From Thalassococcus profundi (GTDB lineage: Bacteria; Pseudomonadota; Alphaproteobacteria; Rhodobacterales; Rhodobacteraceae), in contig NZ_QPMK01000003.1 of the NCBI RefSeq assembly GCF_003344785.1, positions 49 through 44,875 of the forward strand: a stretch of DNA of 44,827 bases, in the 5' to 3' direction. Below, one piece after another: positions 1-7,866 of the stretch (position 1 is its first letter; every line of letters begins with the position of its first letter). The position numbers and the translations under genes were made by a program. Below the pieces are notes generated by a model. The model was not told the DNA's origin, did no database searches, and saw only the letters and a list, made by a program, of their open reading frames with translations.

Positions 1-572
1 GGTTCCTCGGGGCGGGGTTCCGGCCGGAGCGAGGCGGTCGGCGCATGGCGCGGTGCAGCGGGGCCCGTGTCTGCCAGCGGCGCGTCCGGCTGTGGCATTT
101 GCATGGCCAGCGCGGGCGCCTGCCGTTGCGGCGCGGTGTCGCTCTGTCCCTCGGATTGCGGGAGGGTCGGTGCGGGCAGACCCGGCGTCGCCGGGGCCGT
201 AGGCGGGCCGGAGGCGATGCTCCGCGGGGCGGGTAGCCGTGTATCGGCGCTCGGGGCGGTGTCGCGGGGCGGCGAGGCGAGCGCCTCGGACCGCGGCGCG
301 CGCGGTGCCGGGTCCGCCATCGGTGACATCGCCGGTGCGCTGTCCGGCGGAGCGGGCGTCGCACGCTCGGCCACCGTTGCGGTTTCCGGCGGCTGCTCCC
401 ACTGCCGGGCGAGCGCCGCCAGGTGTTCGGGAGCGGCTTGCAGCGTCACGCTGGCCGCGCCCTCGTCGCCCCCGGAGGCACCGCCCGCGTCACCCTGGGA
501 CATGCCGAGCGCCGCAAGGTGCAGCGCGCCGGCGATGCCCAGGAACACCACCGCTTCGGCCAGCCGGATCAT
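1..572 (-). CDS. tonB: TonB-like energy transducer, C-terminus cut off by window edge
   Basis: At least 190 residues are open with no stop before the window edge, so the protein is partial. It starts with one hydrophobic membrane segment (about residues 3-22, MIRLAEAVVFLGIAGALHLA). A long Pro/Ala-rich stretch follows, as expected for the periplasm-spanning part of TonB. The C-terminal receptor-binding domain lies outside the window. The start ATG overlaps the stop of the second exbD (ATGA). Position as last gene after exbB-exbD-exbD and downstream of btuB indicates a TonB that energises B12 import from the inner membrane. The family call rests on context and composition because the diagnostic C-terminal domain is not visible. 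Confidence 0.8.
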   Translation of the reverse strand, partial: MIRLAEAVVFLGIAGALHLAALGMSQGDAGGASGGDEGAASVTLQAAPEHLAALARQWEQPPETATVAERATPAPPDSAPAMSPMADPAPRAPRSEALASPPRDTAPSADTRLPAPRSIASGPPTAPATPGLPAPTLPQSEGQSDTAPQRQAPALAMQMPQPDAPLADTGPAAPRHAPTASLRPEPRPEE

Positions 573-961
573 GGCGCCCCCGGCAGGGTGACGATCTGCA
601 CTGTGTCCGCTCCGGCCTCTTGCAGGTCCCGCAACAGCCGCGCCAGCGCCACCGCCTCCAGCGCCGCGTCGGCATGCAGGTTGACCGGCCCGGCCTCGGC
701 TGCCGCGCGTACCGCCGCATCGCCGCGCAGGTCGGCAAAGGCAGTCTCGCCGCTGGCGGATATATAGAGAGGGGCCGCCTCGTCCGGCGTGTCGCCCGCC
801 GCTTCGGGCAGGCTGATGCCGAACGGGTCCGGCGGCACGATCTGCGCGGTCATCAGAAAGAAGATCAGCAGCAGGAAGACCACGTTGATCATCGGCACGA
901 CCGGCTCTGACGCGCGGCGGCGCGGTGTCGGGGCCACGAGAGGCGGACGGCGTCGGATCAT
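569..961 (-). CDS. exbD: ExbD/TolR-type biopolymer transport protein (second copy)
   Basis: This 130-residue protein has the ExbD layout: a basic cytoplasmic N-terminus, one membrane helix with the family motif PMINVVFLLLIFF (about residues 23-35), and a periplasmic domain. The motif keeps a polar residue (Asn in MINVVF) where ExbD normally carries the proton-conducting Asp, unlike its neighbour with MIDVVF. With ExbB it would form the proton-driven motor that powers TonB. The start follows the previous exbD stop by 3 bases, and the 3' end overlaps tonB. It differs clearly from the adjacent copy, so it is a diverged paralog and not a recent duplicate. Confidence 0.9.
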   Translation of the reverse strand: MIRRRPPLVAPTPRRRASEPVVPMINVVFLLLIFFLMTAQIVPPDPFGISLPEAAGDTPDEAAPLYISASGETAFADLRGDAAVRAAAEAGPVNLHADAALEAVALARLLRDLQEAGADTVQIVTLPGAP

Positions 962-964
962 CGG

Positions 965-1342
965 CTACTCCACCACGCTGAGGCCGGTCAGCCCGGCGGC
1001 GCGCAGCTGCGTCATGAGGTCGAGCAGCGCCTGCACGTCTGCCCCCGCCTCGGGGCGCAGCAGCACCGGGTCGGTGGGGGTCTGCATCAGTGCCAAGAGC
1101 GCCGCGGGCAGGGCGTCGGCAGCGACCGGCTGGCCGTTGAGCAGCAGCGTGCCGGGCCGCAGGGTCACCAGACGGGGCGGGCCGGACCAGTCGCCGCCGC
1201 TTCCTGCGATGCCGGTGCCGATGGCGTCGGGCGCGCCGAACCGGGCGGCAAGCATGAAGAACACCAGCAGCAGGAACACCACGTCGATCATCGGCGTGAG
1301 GCTGGGCCTGCGGCGGCGCTGGGGCTGCGGCAGCGACAGCAT
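965..1342 (-). CDS. exbD: ExbD/TolR-type biopolymer transport protein (first copy)
   Basis: A 125-residue ExbD-family protein. It has a short basic N-terminus (QPQRRRRPSLTPMIDVVFLL), a single transmembrane helix at about residues 18-36 that contains the conserved Asp of the MIDVVF motif, then a small periplasmic domain. The start ATG overlaps the exbB stop codon (TGATG), which argues for translational coupling. It is expected to form the proton channel and stator with ExbB and the second ExbD for TonB. Two ExbD subunits in one operon occur in some TonB systems and suggest a mixed ExbD dimer. Confidence 0.92.
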   Translation of the reverse strand: MLSLPQPQRRRRPSLTPMIDVVFLLLVFFMLAARFGAPDAIGTGIAGSGGDWSGPPRLVTLRPGTLLLNGQPVAADALPAALLALMQTPTDPVLLRPEAGADVQALLDLMTQLRAAGLTGLSVVE

Positions 1343-1968
1343 CAGGCGGCCAAGGCGGCAGCGGGCGTGTTGAAGAGCCGCGTCGCCATGTCCTCGAAAT
1401 CATGCGCGAGGCCGTCGGCGACGCTGTCCAGCCAGCTCAGCGCCATGGAGGCGGGAATCGCCACACCCATGCCCGCGGCGGTGGTCAGCAGCGCCTCCCA
1501 GATGCCGCCGGCGAGCGCCGCGGGATCGGCCCGCGCGCCGGTGTCCTGCAACGCCTGGAAGGCGTCGATCATGCCCAGCACCGTGCCCAAGAGGCCGATC
1601 AACGGCGCGATGGTCACGATGAGGTCGAGCGCCCGCAACCCTTCGCGGGCATCGCGCAGGCAGGCGCGGGCGATGCGGGCGCATTCCTCGCGGGCGGCCT
1701 CCGGATCGCCCGCGCGCAGGCCGGTCATGGCGGCGCGCAGCACACGGGCGCGCAGGCCGCTGCGGCCTTGGAGCATCGCAAGCGCGGCCTCGGGATCGGC
1801 GGGCCAGCGCGCCAGCGCCGCCTCTGCCGGGCCGCGGCGCCAGGCGCCCATGCGCGACAGTCGCCAGAGCTTCCACAGGATCAACGCCAGTGTGATCACC
1901 GACAGCGCCGCGATGACCCAGAGCGCCGGGCCGCCGAGGTCGAGAAGCTGCGAGAGGGGGGTCAGCAT
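1342..1968 (-). CDS. exbB: ExbB/TolQ/MotA-family proton channel protein
   Basis: This 208-residue protein has the three-helix ExbB pattern. A first helix lies near residues 15-35 (GPALWVIAALSVITLALILW). A cytoplasmic helical region follows, then two closely spaced helices containing the conserved segment LIVTIAPLIGLLGTVLGMI (about residues 115-133) and a Gly/Ala-rich stretch AAGMGVAIPASMAL. Its start lies inside the end of the upstream BtuF-like gene (7-base overlap), and its stop overlaps the first exbD. It would couple proton flow to TonB action on the BtuB receptor encoded in the same operon. Confidence 0.93.
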   Translation of the reverse strand: MLTPLSQLLDLGGPALWVIAALSVITLALILWKLWRLSRMGAWRRGPAEAALARWPADPEAALAMLQGRSGLRARVLRAAMTGLRAGDPEAAREECARIARACLRDAREGLRALDLIVTIAPLIGLLGTVLGMIDAFQALQDTGARADPAALAGGIWEALLTTAAGMGVAIPASMALSWLDSVADGLAHDFEDMATRLFNTPAAALAA

Positions 1969-2744
1969 GGGCCGTCCTTTCGGATGATGGCGCAGAGCGC
2001 GTCCAGCCCGTCCGTCAGCGCGGCCGGGCCGGGTTGCAGGATGAGCGGCGACTTTATCTCATGAATCCGGCCCGATTTCACCGCCGGGATCGCGTCCCAG
2101 CCGGGGCGGGCCGTCAGCTTGTGCGGCGCGAATTTCTTGCCGCACCACGATCCGATGATGATGTCGGGGGCCGCCTTGATGACATTGGCGGGATCGGTGA
2201 TGCGGTCCTTCGCGGCCTGTTCGCCCGCGAGGTGGCCGAAGCAGTCGGTGCCGCCCGCGATCTCGATCAGATCCGACACCCATCCGATTCCGGTGATGAT
2301 CGGGTCTTCCCATTCCTCGAAATAGACTTTTGGCGGGCTGGCAAGAGGTCGGGCGCGAAGGTCGGCCAGCCGGGTCTCATAGCCTGCCGCCAGCGTGTCC
2401 GCTGCTTCGGCGCAGTCCATCAATCGCCCGAGGGTGCGGATCATCCGCAGGATGCCCGCCACGTCGCGCTGGTTGAAGGAATGGACCTCGATGCCCTGAC
2501 GGATCAGGTCGGCGGCGATGTCGGCCTGCAGGTCCGAGAAGGTCAGCACGAGATCCGGTTTCAGCGCGACGATCTTGGGCACATCCGCCGAGGTGAAAGC
2601 GCCGACACGCGGCTTTTCGCGGCGCACGCGGGGCGGGCGCACGGCATAGCCGGTGACGCCGACGATGCGATGCTCCTGGCCCAGCAGGTAGAGCGTTTCG
2701 ACCGTTTCTTCGGTCAGGCAGACGATGCGGCTTGGTCCGGTCAT
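1962..2744 (-). CDS. BtuF-like cobalamin-binding protein lacking a signal peptide
   Basis: A 260-residue COG0614-type substrate-binding fold. The N-terminal lobe begins directly at the first beta strand (RIVCLTEETVETLYLLG), and the second lobe contains YFEEWEDPIITGIGWVSDLIEIAG. There is no signal peptide and no lipobox, so the product is predicted cytoplasmic, unlike the exported BtuF encoded two genes upstream. The start ATG overlaps the btuD stop (ATGA). Homologous leaderless cobalamin-binding proteins exist in other proteobacteria, but I know of no firm function. It could bind corrinoids inside the cell after import. Identity as a member of the BtuF fold family is secure; the role is inference. 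Confidence 0.8.
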   Translation of the reverse strand: MTGPSRIVCLTEETVETLYLLGQEHRIVGVTGYAVRPPRVRREKPRVGAFTSADVPKIVALKPDLVLTFSDLQADIAADLIRQGIEVHSFNQRDVAGILRMIRTLGRLMDCAEAADTLAAGYETRLADLRARPLASPPKVYFEEWEDPIITGIGWVSDLIEIAGGTDCFGHLAGEQAAKDRITDPANVIKAAPDIIIGSWCGKKFAPHKLTARPGWDAIPAVKSGRIHEIKSPLILQPGPAALTDGLDALCAIIRKDGPC

Positions 2745-3493
2745 GGCAATACGTCCAGCGGCTGGAAGAGAGGGCCGTCCTCGGTCTGGAGCACGCGGGC
2801 CCGCAGGTGGAAGACGCGGGCGAGGTTTTCCGGGGTCAGCACCTCTGCGGGCGGGCCGTCGGCCACCAGCCGCCCCTGGCTCAGCAGCAGGAGCCGGGTG
2901 CAGTAGCGCGCCGCAAGCGACAGGTCGTGAAGCGAGGTGAGCACGCCGCGCCCCGCCTTGGCGAGATCGGAAAAGACACCCAGGGTGGCCAGTTGCGCGG
3001 CGGGGTCCAGCCCGGCGATGGGTTCGTCCGCCATCAAGAGCGGCGTGTCCTGCGCCAGCGCGCGGGCGATGAGCACGCGGGCCTGTTCGCCGCCCGACAG
3101 CTCGGTCGCCGTGCGCTGGCGGAACCCGGTGAGGCCGGTGCGCTCCAGCGCGCGGTCGATGGCGGCCTGGTCCGCATCAGAGACGCGGCCCGAGCGCGGC
3201 AGATGCGGCAGGCGGCCCAGCGTCACGATCGCCTCGACCGGCATCGGCCAGGCGATGGCACGCTCCTGCGGCAACCAGGCGGCGGTGCGGGCGCGGGTGC
3301 GCGGGTCGGACAGGCTGCTGTGGCCGTCATGCGGCAGGAGGCCGAGCGCGGCGCGCATCAAGGTGGTCTTGCCCGATCCGTTCGGGCCGATAAGGCCGAC
3401 GCATTCTCCGGGCGCGATGCCGAAGGACACGTGGTCGACCACCGGACATTGCCCGCGCCGCACGGTGAGGGTCTGCACGGACAGGAGCGTCAC
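2741..3493 (-). CDS. btuD: Cobalamin ABC transporter ATP-binding protein
   Basis: A 250-residue ABC ATPase of the FecE/BtuD type. Walker A (GPNGSGKTT) is at residues 36-44, the signature LSGGEQ at 132-137, Walker B (LLMADEP) at 152-158, and the H-loop His at 189. The GTG start overlaps the btuC stop (GTGA), which fits tight coupling to the permease. It would power B12 transport across the inner membrane with two BtuC subunits. The B12 assignment comes from the riboswitch and btuB in the same operon; the ATPase sequence alone would also fit siderophore or haem uptake. Confidence 0.93.
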   Translation of the reverse strand: MTLLSVQTLTVRRGQCPVVDHVSFGIAPGECVGLIGPNGSGKTTLMRAALGLLPHDGHSSLSDPRTRARTAAWLPQERAIAWPMPVEAIVTLGRLPHLPRSGRVSDADQAAIDRALERTGLTGFRQRTATELSGGEQARVLIARALAQDTPLLMADEPIAGLDPAAQLATLGVFSDLAKAGRGVLTSLHDLSLAARYCTRLLLLSQGRLVADGPPAEVLTPENLARVFHLRARVLQTEDGPLFQPLDVLP

Positions 3494-4470
3494 AGGATCT
3501 CCCTCCGTGTCTTGTATATGAGGTGCAGGAAGAGCGGCGCTCCGATGATCGCCATGACCACGCCCAGCTTGAGGTCCTTCGACGGCAGCACAAGCCGCAC
3601 GGCAAGGTCGGCGGCCAGCACCATCGACGCGCCGCCCAAGGTCGAGGCCCCGAGCAGGGTCGAGGGCCGCGCGCCGGTCAGCGGGCGCAGCAGGTGTGGC
3701 ACGACAAGGCCCACGAACCCCACCGCCCCGGTGACGGCAGTGGCCGCGCCCACGGCGGCGGCGGTTCCGCCCAGCAGGCGCAGGCGCAGGGTGGTCAGCG
3801 ACACCCCGAGCGATTCCGCCGCGTCCTCTCCCAAGGTCAGCGCGTCGAGGCCGCGGCCCAAGGTGGCCAGCAGCACCCAGCCTACGGCCATCACCGGCAG
3901 GGCCAGGGTCACGTGGGTCATCGACCGGTCGGCGACCGATCCCATCAGCCAGAACATGATCTCGTAGGCGGCGTAGGGATTGGGTGACAGGTTCAGCACC
4001 AGCGAGGTGAGCGCGCCGGCGAGCGCCGAGATGGCGATGCCGGCGAGGATCAGCGTCAGCGACGCCCCGCGCGGCCCGGCGAGCATCAGGATCAGCCCCA
4101 CCGAGCCCAGGGCAAAGGCCAGCGCCATCAGCGGCAGCGCCAGGGTGAAGAGCGCGGCGATGCCGGTTTGCAAGGCAATCACCGCGCCGAGCGCGGCGGA
4201 GCCCGAGACGCCGATCAGCCCGGGCTCGGCCAGCGGGTTGCGCAGGTAGCCCTGCATCGCGGCACCCGAGAGGCCCAGCGACCCGCCGACCAGCGCCGCC
4301 AGCAGCGCGCGGGGCAGGCGGATTTCCTGCATGATGAGCACGGTCAAAGGATCGCCGAGGCCAAAGAGCGCGGGCAAGCTGTTCCAGGGGGTCAGCGCCG
4401 CGCTGCCGATGCAGAGCGAGGCGGTGAAGAGCGCCAGCAGCAGGGCGGTGAGGCTCGCGAACAGCGTCAT
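3490..4470 (-). CDS. btuC: Cobalamin ABC transporter permease (FecCD family)
   Basis: This 326-residue protein is almost entirely hydrophobic, with about nine to ten predicted membrane helices. It shows FecCD-family hallmarks: RLPRALLAALVGGSLGLSGA and QGYLRNPLAEPGLIGVSGSA near residues 52-90, and the ATPase-coupling region GFVGLVVPHLLRPLTG near residue 245. The start ATG overlaps the btuF stop. As a homodimer it would form the channel of the BtuCD importer. The family is certain, and the substrate is inferred from the operon. Confidence 0.94.
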   Translation of the reverse strand: MTLFASLTALLLALFTASLCIGSAALTPWNSLPALFGLGDPLTVLIMQEIRLPRALLAALVGGSLGLSGAAMQGYLRNPLAEPGLIGVSGSAALGAVIALQTGIAALFTLALPLMALAFALGSVGLILMLAGPRGASLTLILAGIAISALAGALTSLVLNLSPNPYAAYEIMFWLMGSVADRSMTHVTLALPVMAVGWVLLATLGRGLDALTLGEDAAESLGVSLTTLRLRLLGGTAAAVGAATAVTGAVGFVGLVVPHLLRPLTGARPSTLLGASTLGGASMVLAADLAVRLVLPSKDLKLGVVMAIIGAPLFLHLIYKTRREIL

Positions 4471-5288
4471 TGCGCCGCCTGCCAGTCGCGGCGCATGTCC
4501 CGCAGTTCGGCCAGCGCATCGAGCAGGGCCGGAGTTTCGCAGACCCAGTTGGCGCCGTCCGACAGCTGCCGCAGCGCGCCGGTGTCCCGAAGCGCCGGGT
4601 GGTCGAGCAGCGCCGTCGCCTCGGAATGGCCGCTGTAGGGCGCGCCAACGAGGATGAGATCGGGGTCGGCGAGGATCAGCTCTTCGAGCGGGAGCGTGCG
4701 GCCGTAGTCCTCGGTGACGATGTTGCGCAGGCCGGCGCGGGCGATGAGCTGGCCCGACAGGGTGCCCGGACCGGCGCTGGTGCCGCGCGGGCCGTAAAGC
4801 GCGGTGCGGGGCAGCGGTGGTTCGGCATCCGACAGGGCGGAGAGGCGGGTGTCGAAATCGGCCAGCAGATCCGCAGCGGCCTCTTCGCGGCCCAGCAGCG
4901 CGCCCATGCGGGTGATGTTGGCGCGGGCGTCTTCGAGCGACGAGACCGGCGCGAAGCGGGCGACGGCGTAGCCCAGCCGTTCGAGCATCGACAGGCTCGC
5001 CTGCGTAGAGAACGTGCCCGCAAGGACAAGGTCGGGATCGAGCAGCACGACCTCTTCCGCCTTCCCGGTGTTGACCGGCACGTCCTGCGCGCGGTCGGCA
5101 TAGGCCGAGGTGCGCGGGTCGCGGGCGAGGGAAGACACCGACACGAGCTGCTCCGGTGCGGCCAGCAGCAGCGCCAGCTGGTCGGTGCAGACGTTCAGAG
5201 ACACGACACGGCGCGGCGCGTCGGCCAGCGCCGCCGCACCGGTCAGGACCAGCGCGGCGGCAAGCGTTATGCCCTTAGAAAGAGGCAC
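4467..5288 (-). CDS. btuF: Periplasmic cobalamin-binding protein
   Basis: I place the start at the GTG inside the 3' end of btuB, giving 273 residues with a signal peptide (MPLSKGITLAAALVLTGAAALA, cleavage near residue 22). A longer open frame exists upstream, but it runs antisense-free through btuB and lacks a signal. The mature protein has the two-lobed BtuF/FhuD fold with RRVVSLNVCTDQLALLL at the start and LILVGAPYSGHSEA in the second lobe. It would hand B12 from the periplasm to BtuCD. The btuC start overlaps its stop codon. Confidence 0.9.
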   Translation of the reverse strand: MPLSKGITLAAALVLTGAAALADAPRRVVSLNVCTDQLALLLAAPEQLVSVSSLARDPRTSAYADRAQDVPVNTGKAEEVVLLDPDLVLAGTFSTQASLSMLERLGYAVARFAPVSSLEDARANITRMGALLGREEAAADLLADFDTRLSALSDAEPPLPRTALYGPRGTSAGPGTLSGQLIARAGLRNIVTEDYGRTLPLEELILADPDLILVGAPYSGHSEATALLDHPALRDTGALRQLSDGANWVCETPALLDALAELRDMRRDWQAAQ

Positions 5289-7077
5289 GGAGACCGAAAT
5301 AGGCGGCGCGGCCCGAGGTTTCGTAGCCCGGGATCGGCTCGTAGTCGGTGTCGAACAGGTTCTCGACGCGGACATAGGCATCGACACCGTTGTCGAAGGC
5401 ATAGCCGAGCTGTGCGTTGACCACGGTGTAATCGTCCACTTCCTGCGCGGTAAAGCCGGTGGCGCCGAAGGTCGCCGGCAGGTCGGCCCTGCGTTGCAGG
5501 CTGGCGGCGGCGCTGAGGCGGTCGGTGATGTCTGCCGAGACGCCCAGATCCAGCGCATAACGCGGCACGCGCTGCAGCGGGTCGTCATTGGAATCGCGCG
5601 CGTCGGTATAGGTGAAGGCACCGGTCAGGGTCACGCGGTCGGTGACGGGCAGGCTGCCCGACAGTTCCAGCCCCTTGGAGACCGAGGTGCCCGACACCTG
5701 GTTGTAGGCGGTGGTGTACTGGATCAGGTCGTCGATTTCTGTATAGAAGAATGTCGCCGTGACCGTGGCGCCGTTGGCATAGCTGTGCTCAACGCCGAAA
5801 TCGAAGCTGCGGCTTTGCTCTGGATCGAGGTCCGGGTTGGCGCCGAACGGGCCGAACAGTTCGTTGAGCGCAGGCGCGCGGAAGCCGTTGGCGAGGCTCG
5901 ATCGGACGGTCAGGCTGTCGGTCGCGCGCCAGCTCAGCGCGGCGCGGCCGGTCGTGAAGCCGCCGAATTCGGAATTCTCGTCGTGGCGCACCGACAGGGA
6001 CAGGTCGAGGTCGGGGGTTGCCGCGTATTGCGCTTCGGCAAAGAGGCCGCGCACGATGACGTCGTCATCGGTAAAGCTGTCGGCGGTTTCGCGCGTCCAG
6101 TCGGCGCCGAAGGACACGGTCAGGGCGTCGGTCGCCGTCCAGGTGCCGTTGTAGCCGATCTTGTCGCGTTCCCCTTCGAAATACGGGGTGAAGGACAGCG
6201 GCGCCTCGCGTTCGGTGGTGAAGCGCGAGATGTCGAATTCGTGGAACACCGCGCCGGTCTGCGCCTCCACATAGGCGCGCAGGCCGCGTTGCAGCGTGTC
6301 GCCGGTGTTGGCGCCGGGGTCGTAGTCGAACTTGGAATCGAAGGCAAAGCCGGTGAGGCCGACCTTCACATCCGGGGTGACCCGGTAATAGGCGTCGAAG
6401 GAATACTGCCCGCCGGCAAAGCCGTCCTTTTCGCTGTCGCCGGAAAAGGCGCTGATGCCGTCGGTGCGCACCCGCGATGCGGTGACCGCGATACCGGCGT
6501 TTTCGGTGGCGGCACCGAAGCTGAGCGTGGCGCTGGCGGTGCCGAAGGACCCGACCTCTGCGGCGACCGATCCTTCGCGGCCCGGCGCGTCGGGCGCGTC
6601 GGCGGCGGTGAGGGCGATCACGCCCGCGACCGCCTCGGAGCCGTAGAGCGCCGATTGCGAGCCCTTGACCACCTCGACCCGGCTGATGCCGCCGAGAAGG
6701 GTGTTCTTCCAGTCGAAACTGGTCTGGGTGGCCGAGGGGTCGGAGATGTCGATGCCGTTCAGCAGGACCGGCGCGTATTTCTGGTCGAGGCCGCGCAGGC
6801 GGACGTAGTTGGCGCCACTATAAGAGAGACCCGCCGGGCCGTCGGGTTGGGTGAAGGTCACGCCGGGCGTCCGCGAGATGACCGAAGACAGCGAGGCGCT
6901 GGGGGTCTTTTCGATCTCGTCTTCGTCGATGATGTCGACGGAAGTGCCGGTGCGCGACAGCGGCGTGTCGGTCTGGTTGGCGAAGACGGTGATCATGTCG
7001 AGGTCCATGACATCCTGCGCCGCGGCGGGCAGGGCGGTCAGGGCAAGGATCGACACGGAAGACAGGATACGATGCAT
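5275..7077 (-). CDS. btuB: TonB-dependent vitamin B12 outer-membrane receptor
   Basis: A 600-residue receptor of BtuB size. The signal peptide covers residues 1-20 (cleavage after ALPAAA), followed by a TonB-box-like DMITVFA at 27-33. The plug domain contains VRLRGLDQKYAPVLLNGI and VEVVKGSQSALYGSEAVAGV. The rest is a beta barrel ending in a C-terminal Phe, as needed for outer-membrane insertion (YFGLRASF). It is the first gene of the operon, directly downstream of a cobalamin riboswitch. Riboswitch control and the linked BtuFCD make B12 or another corrinoid the near-certain ligand. Confidence 0.95.
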   Translation of the reverse strand: MHRILSSVSILALTALPAAAQDVMDLDMITVFANQTDTPLSRTGTSVDIIDEDEIEKTPSASLSSVISRTPGVTFTQPDGPAGLSYSGANYVRLRGLDQKYAPVLLNGIDISDPSATQTSFDWKNTLLGGISRVEVVKGSQSALYGSEAVAGVIALTAADAPDAPGREGSVAAEVGSFGTASATLSFGAATENAGIAVTASRVRTDGISAFSGDSEKDGFAGGQYSFDAYYRVTPDVKVGLTGFAFDSKFDYDPGANTGDTLQRGLRAYVEAQTGAVFHEFDISRFTTEREAPLSFTPYFEGERDKIGYNGTWTATDALTVSFGADWTRETADSFTDDDVIVRGLFAEAQYAATPDLDLSLSVRHDENSEFGGFTTGRAALSWRATDSLTVRSSLANGFRAPALNELFGPFGANPDLDPEQSRSFDFGVEHSYANGATVTATFFYTEIDDLIQYTTAYNQVSGTSVSKGLELSGSLPVTDRVTLTGAFTYTDARDSNDDPLQRVPRYALDLGVSADITDRLSAAASLQRRADLPATFGATGFTAQEVDDYTVVNAQLGYAFDNGVDAYVRVENLFDTDYEPIPGYETSGRAAYFGLRASF

Positions 7078-7095
7078 GGGATGCTTTCCGGGCTT

Positions 7096-7114
7096 GGGCC
7101 GCGATGGGCGGCCC
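7096..7114 (-). promoter_or_regulatory. Hairpin near btuB start, possible riboswitch expression platform
   Basis: A perfect 7-bp stem (GGGCCGC pairing with GCGGCCC, 5-base loop) sits between the B12 riboswitch and btuB, about 20 bases before the start codon and next to the likely ribosome-binding site GGAAAG. Its position suits control of translation initiation. No T-run follows, so termination is less likely. The functional link to the riboswitch is inference. Confidence 0.4.
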
Positions 7115-7224
7115 TGGACTTGATGGTGCCTTCGGAAAGGGACGGCCCCCTCCGCAGACGGTGAAAGAGTGCCACCACTACGGAGAACCGTTGCCCGGAC
7201 GCGCCCCGCGTCCCGGAAGGGTGA

Positions 7225-7390
7225 TCATCCTGGCAGGTCTCCTGACTTGCGGGTCGTCGCATGTGTCGGGCCTTCCCGGGGTTGTCCCCAGTGGCATGTT
7301 CCGACCACGCTCGCCGCTCACAGTTGCGGGGGCAGTCCCGGAGTAGCGAAGCCAGGCCCCGCGCACCGATGTTCCCTTTTCACCGGACGT
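7225..7390 (-). promoter_or_regulatory. Cobalamin (AdoCbl) riboswitch upstream of btuB
   Basis: All conserved elements of the cobalamin riboswitch are present on the minus strand in the right order. A GGTGAAAAGGGAAC-type 5' element lies at 7371-7384, GACTGCCCCCGCAACTGT at 7320-7337, GCCACTGG at 7288-7295, and the B12 box AGTCAGGAGACCTGCC within 7229-7249. btuB begins about 150 bases downstream. Cobalamin binding is expected to shut down the btuB-to-tonB operon. I could not identify a convincing promoter upstream of it. Confidence 0.96.
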
Positions 7391-7490
7391 CGCCACCCGG
7401 AACCAAGATGCGCCGGGGGTAGACCTGCGCCGGATCAAAAGCAAGTGCGATTGCGACGGGATGGCGCACGCAGGCGGCGCGTGTGGTGCC

Positions 7491-7539
7491 ATGGGACGCG
7501 ATGGGACGGAATGGGCCGAGGCCATGGGAATGCATGGGA
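7491..7539 (+). promoter_or_regulatory. mraZ operator: Direct TGGG repeats, candidate MraZ operator array 1
   Basis: TGGG occurs at 7492, 7502, 7512, 7525 and 7535, mostly as ATGGG. Spacing is 10, 10, 13 and 10 bp. Established work on E. coli MraZ shows binding to direct TGGGN repeats separated by 5-base spacers, which is this 10-bp geometry. The array lies about 600 bp before mraZ, farther than usual, so the assignment as an MraZ operator is inference. Confidence 0.55.
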
Positions 7540-7758
7540 GCCACGTGGAGCGCAGTCGCGACGCGGCGGGAATCGCGGGGCGACTTGGCAGATTCGAATC
7601 GAATTTCGGGGTTTTTGTGCGACTCCCGCTCTGCTAAGCACGGAAAACCGCCGGCAGTGGCAGATTTTTTGGGAAACCGTGGGACTTTTTTACGAAGCTC
7701 AGAAAATACTATATATAGATAAAATTCTTGTAATCTACGCAAGGTATTCCAAAAAGCC

Positions 7759-7767
7759 TGTGGATAA
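7759..7767 (-). promoter_or_regulatory. Perfect DnaA box
   Basis: TGTGGATAA, the exact complement of the DnaA-box consensus TTATCCACA, lies at the edge of the AT-rich core of the mraZ upstream region. It is a single site, so it does not suggest a replication origin. It could let DnaA influence dcw transcription. One 9-mer could also be chance. Confidence 0.4.
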
Positions 7768-7821
7768 GCCCCCAAGATGTGGTTTTCAGGGGTGGCTCGA
7801 AACAACATCTCGTGCCGATTT

Positions 7822-7866
7822 CCCATAAAAAACAGTTGCCACCCATGAATTCCCATGGCATCCATA
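7822..7866 (-). promoter_or_regulatory. mraZ operator: Inverted-orientation TGGG repeats, candidate MraZ operator array 2
   Basis: CCCAT (TGGG on the minus strand) occurs at 7822, 7842 and 7852, spaced 20 and 10 bp, with a weaker CCAT at 7862. It has the same periodicity as array 1 but the opposite orientation, and lies about 280 bp before mraZ. The two arrays bracket the AT-rich core. The spacing fits the E. coli MraZ site rule; binding is inferred. Confidence 0.5.

Noticed and set aside
4467-5621. Long form of btuF starting inside btuB (384 codons)
   Set aside because: The extra 111 codons overlap btuB out of frame and would bury the signal peptide. The GTG at 5288 gives a normal exported protein.
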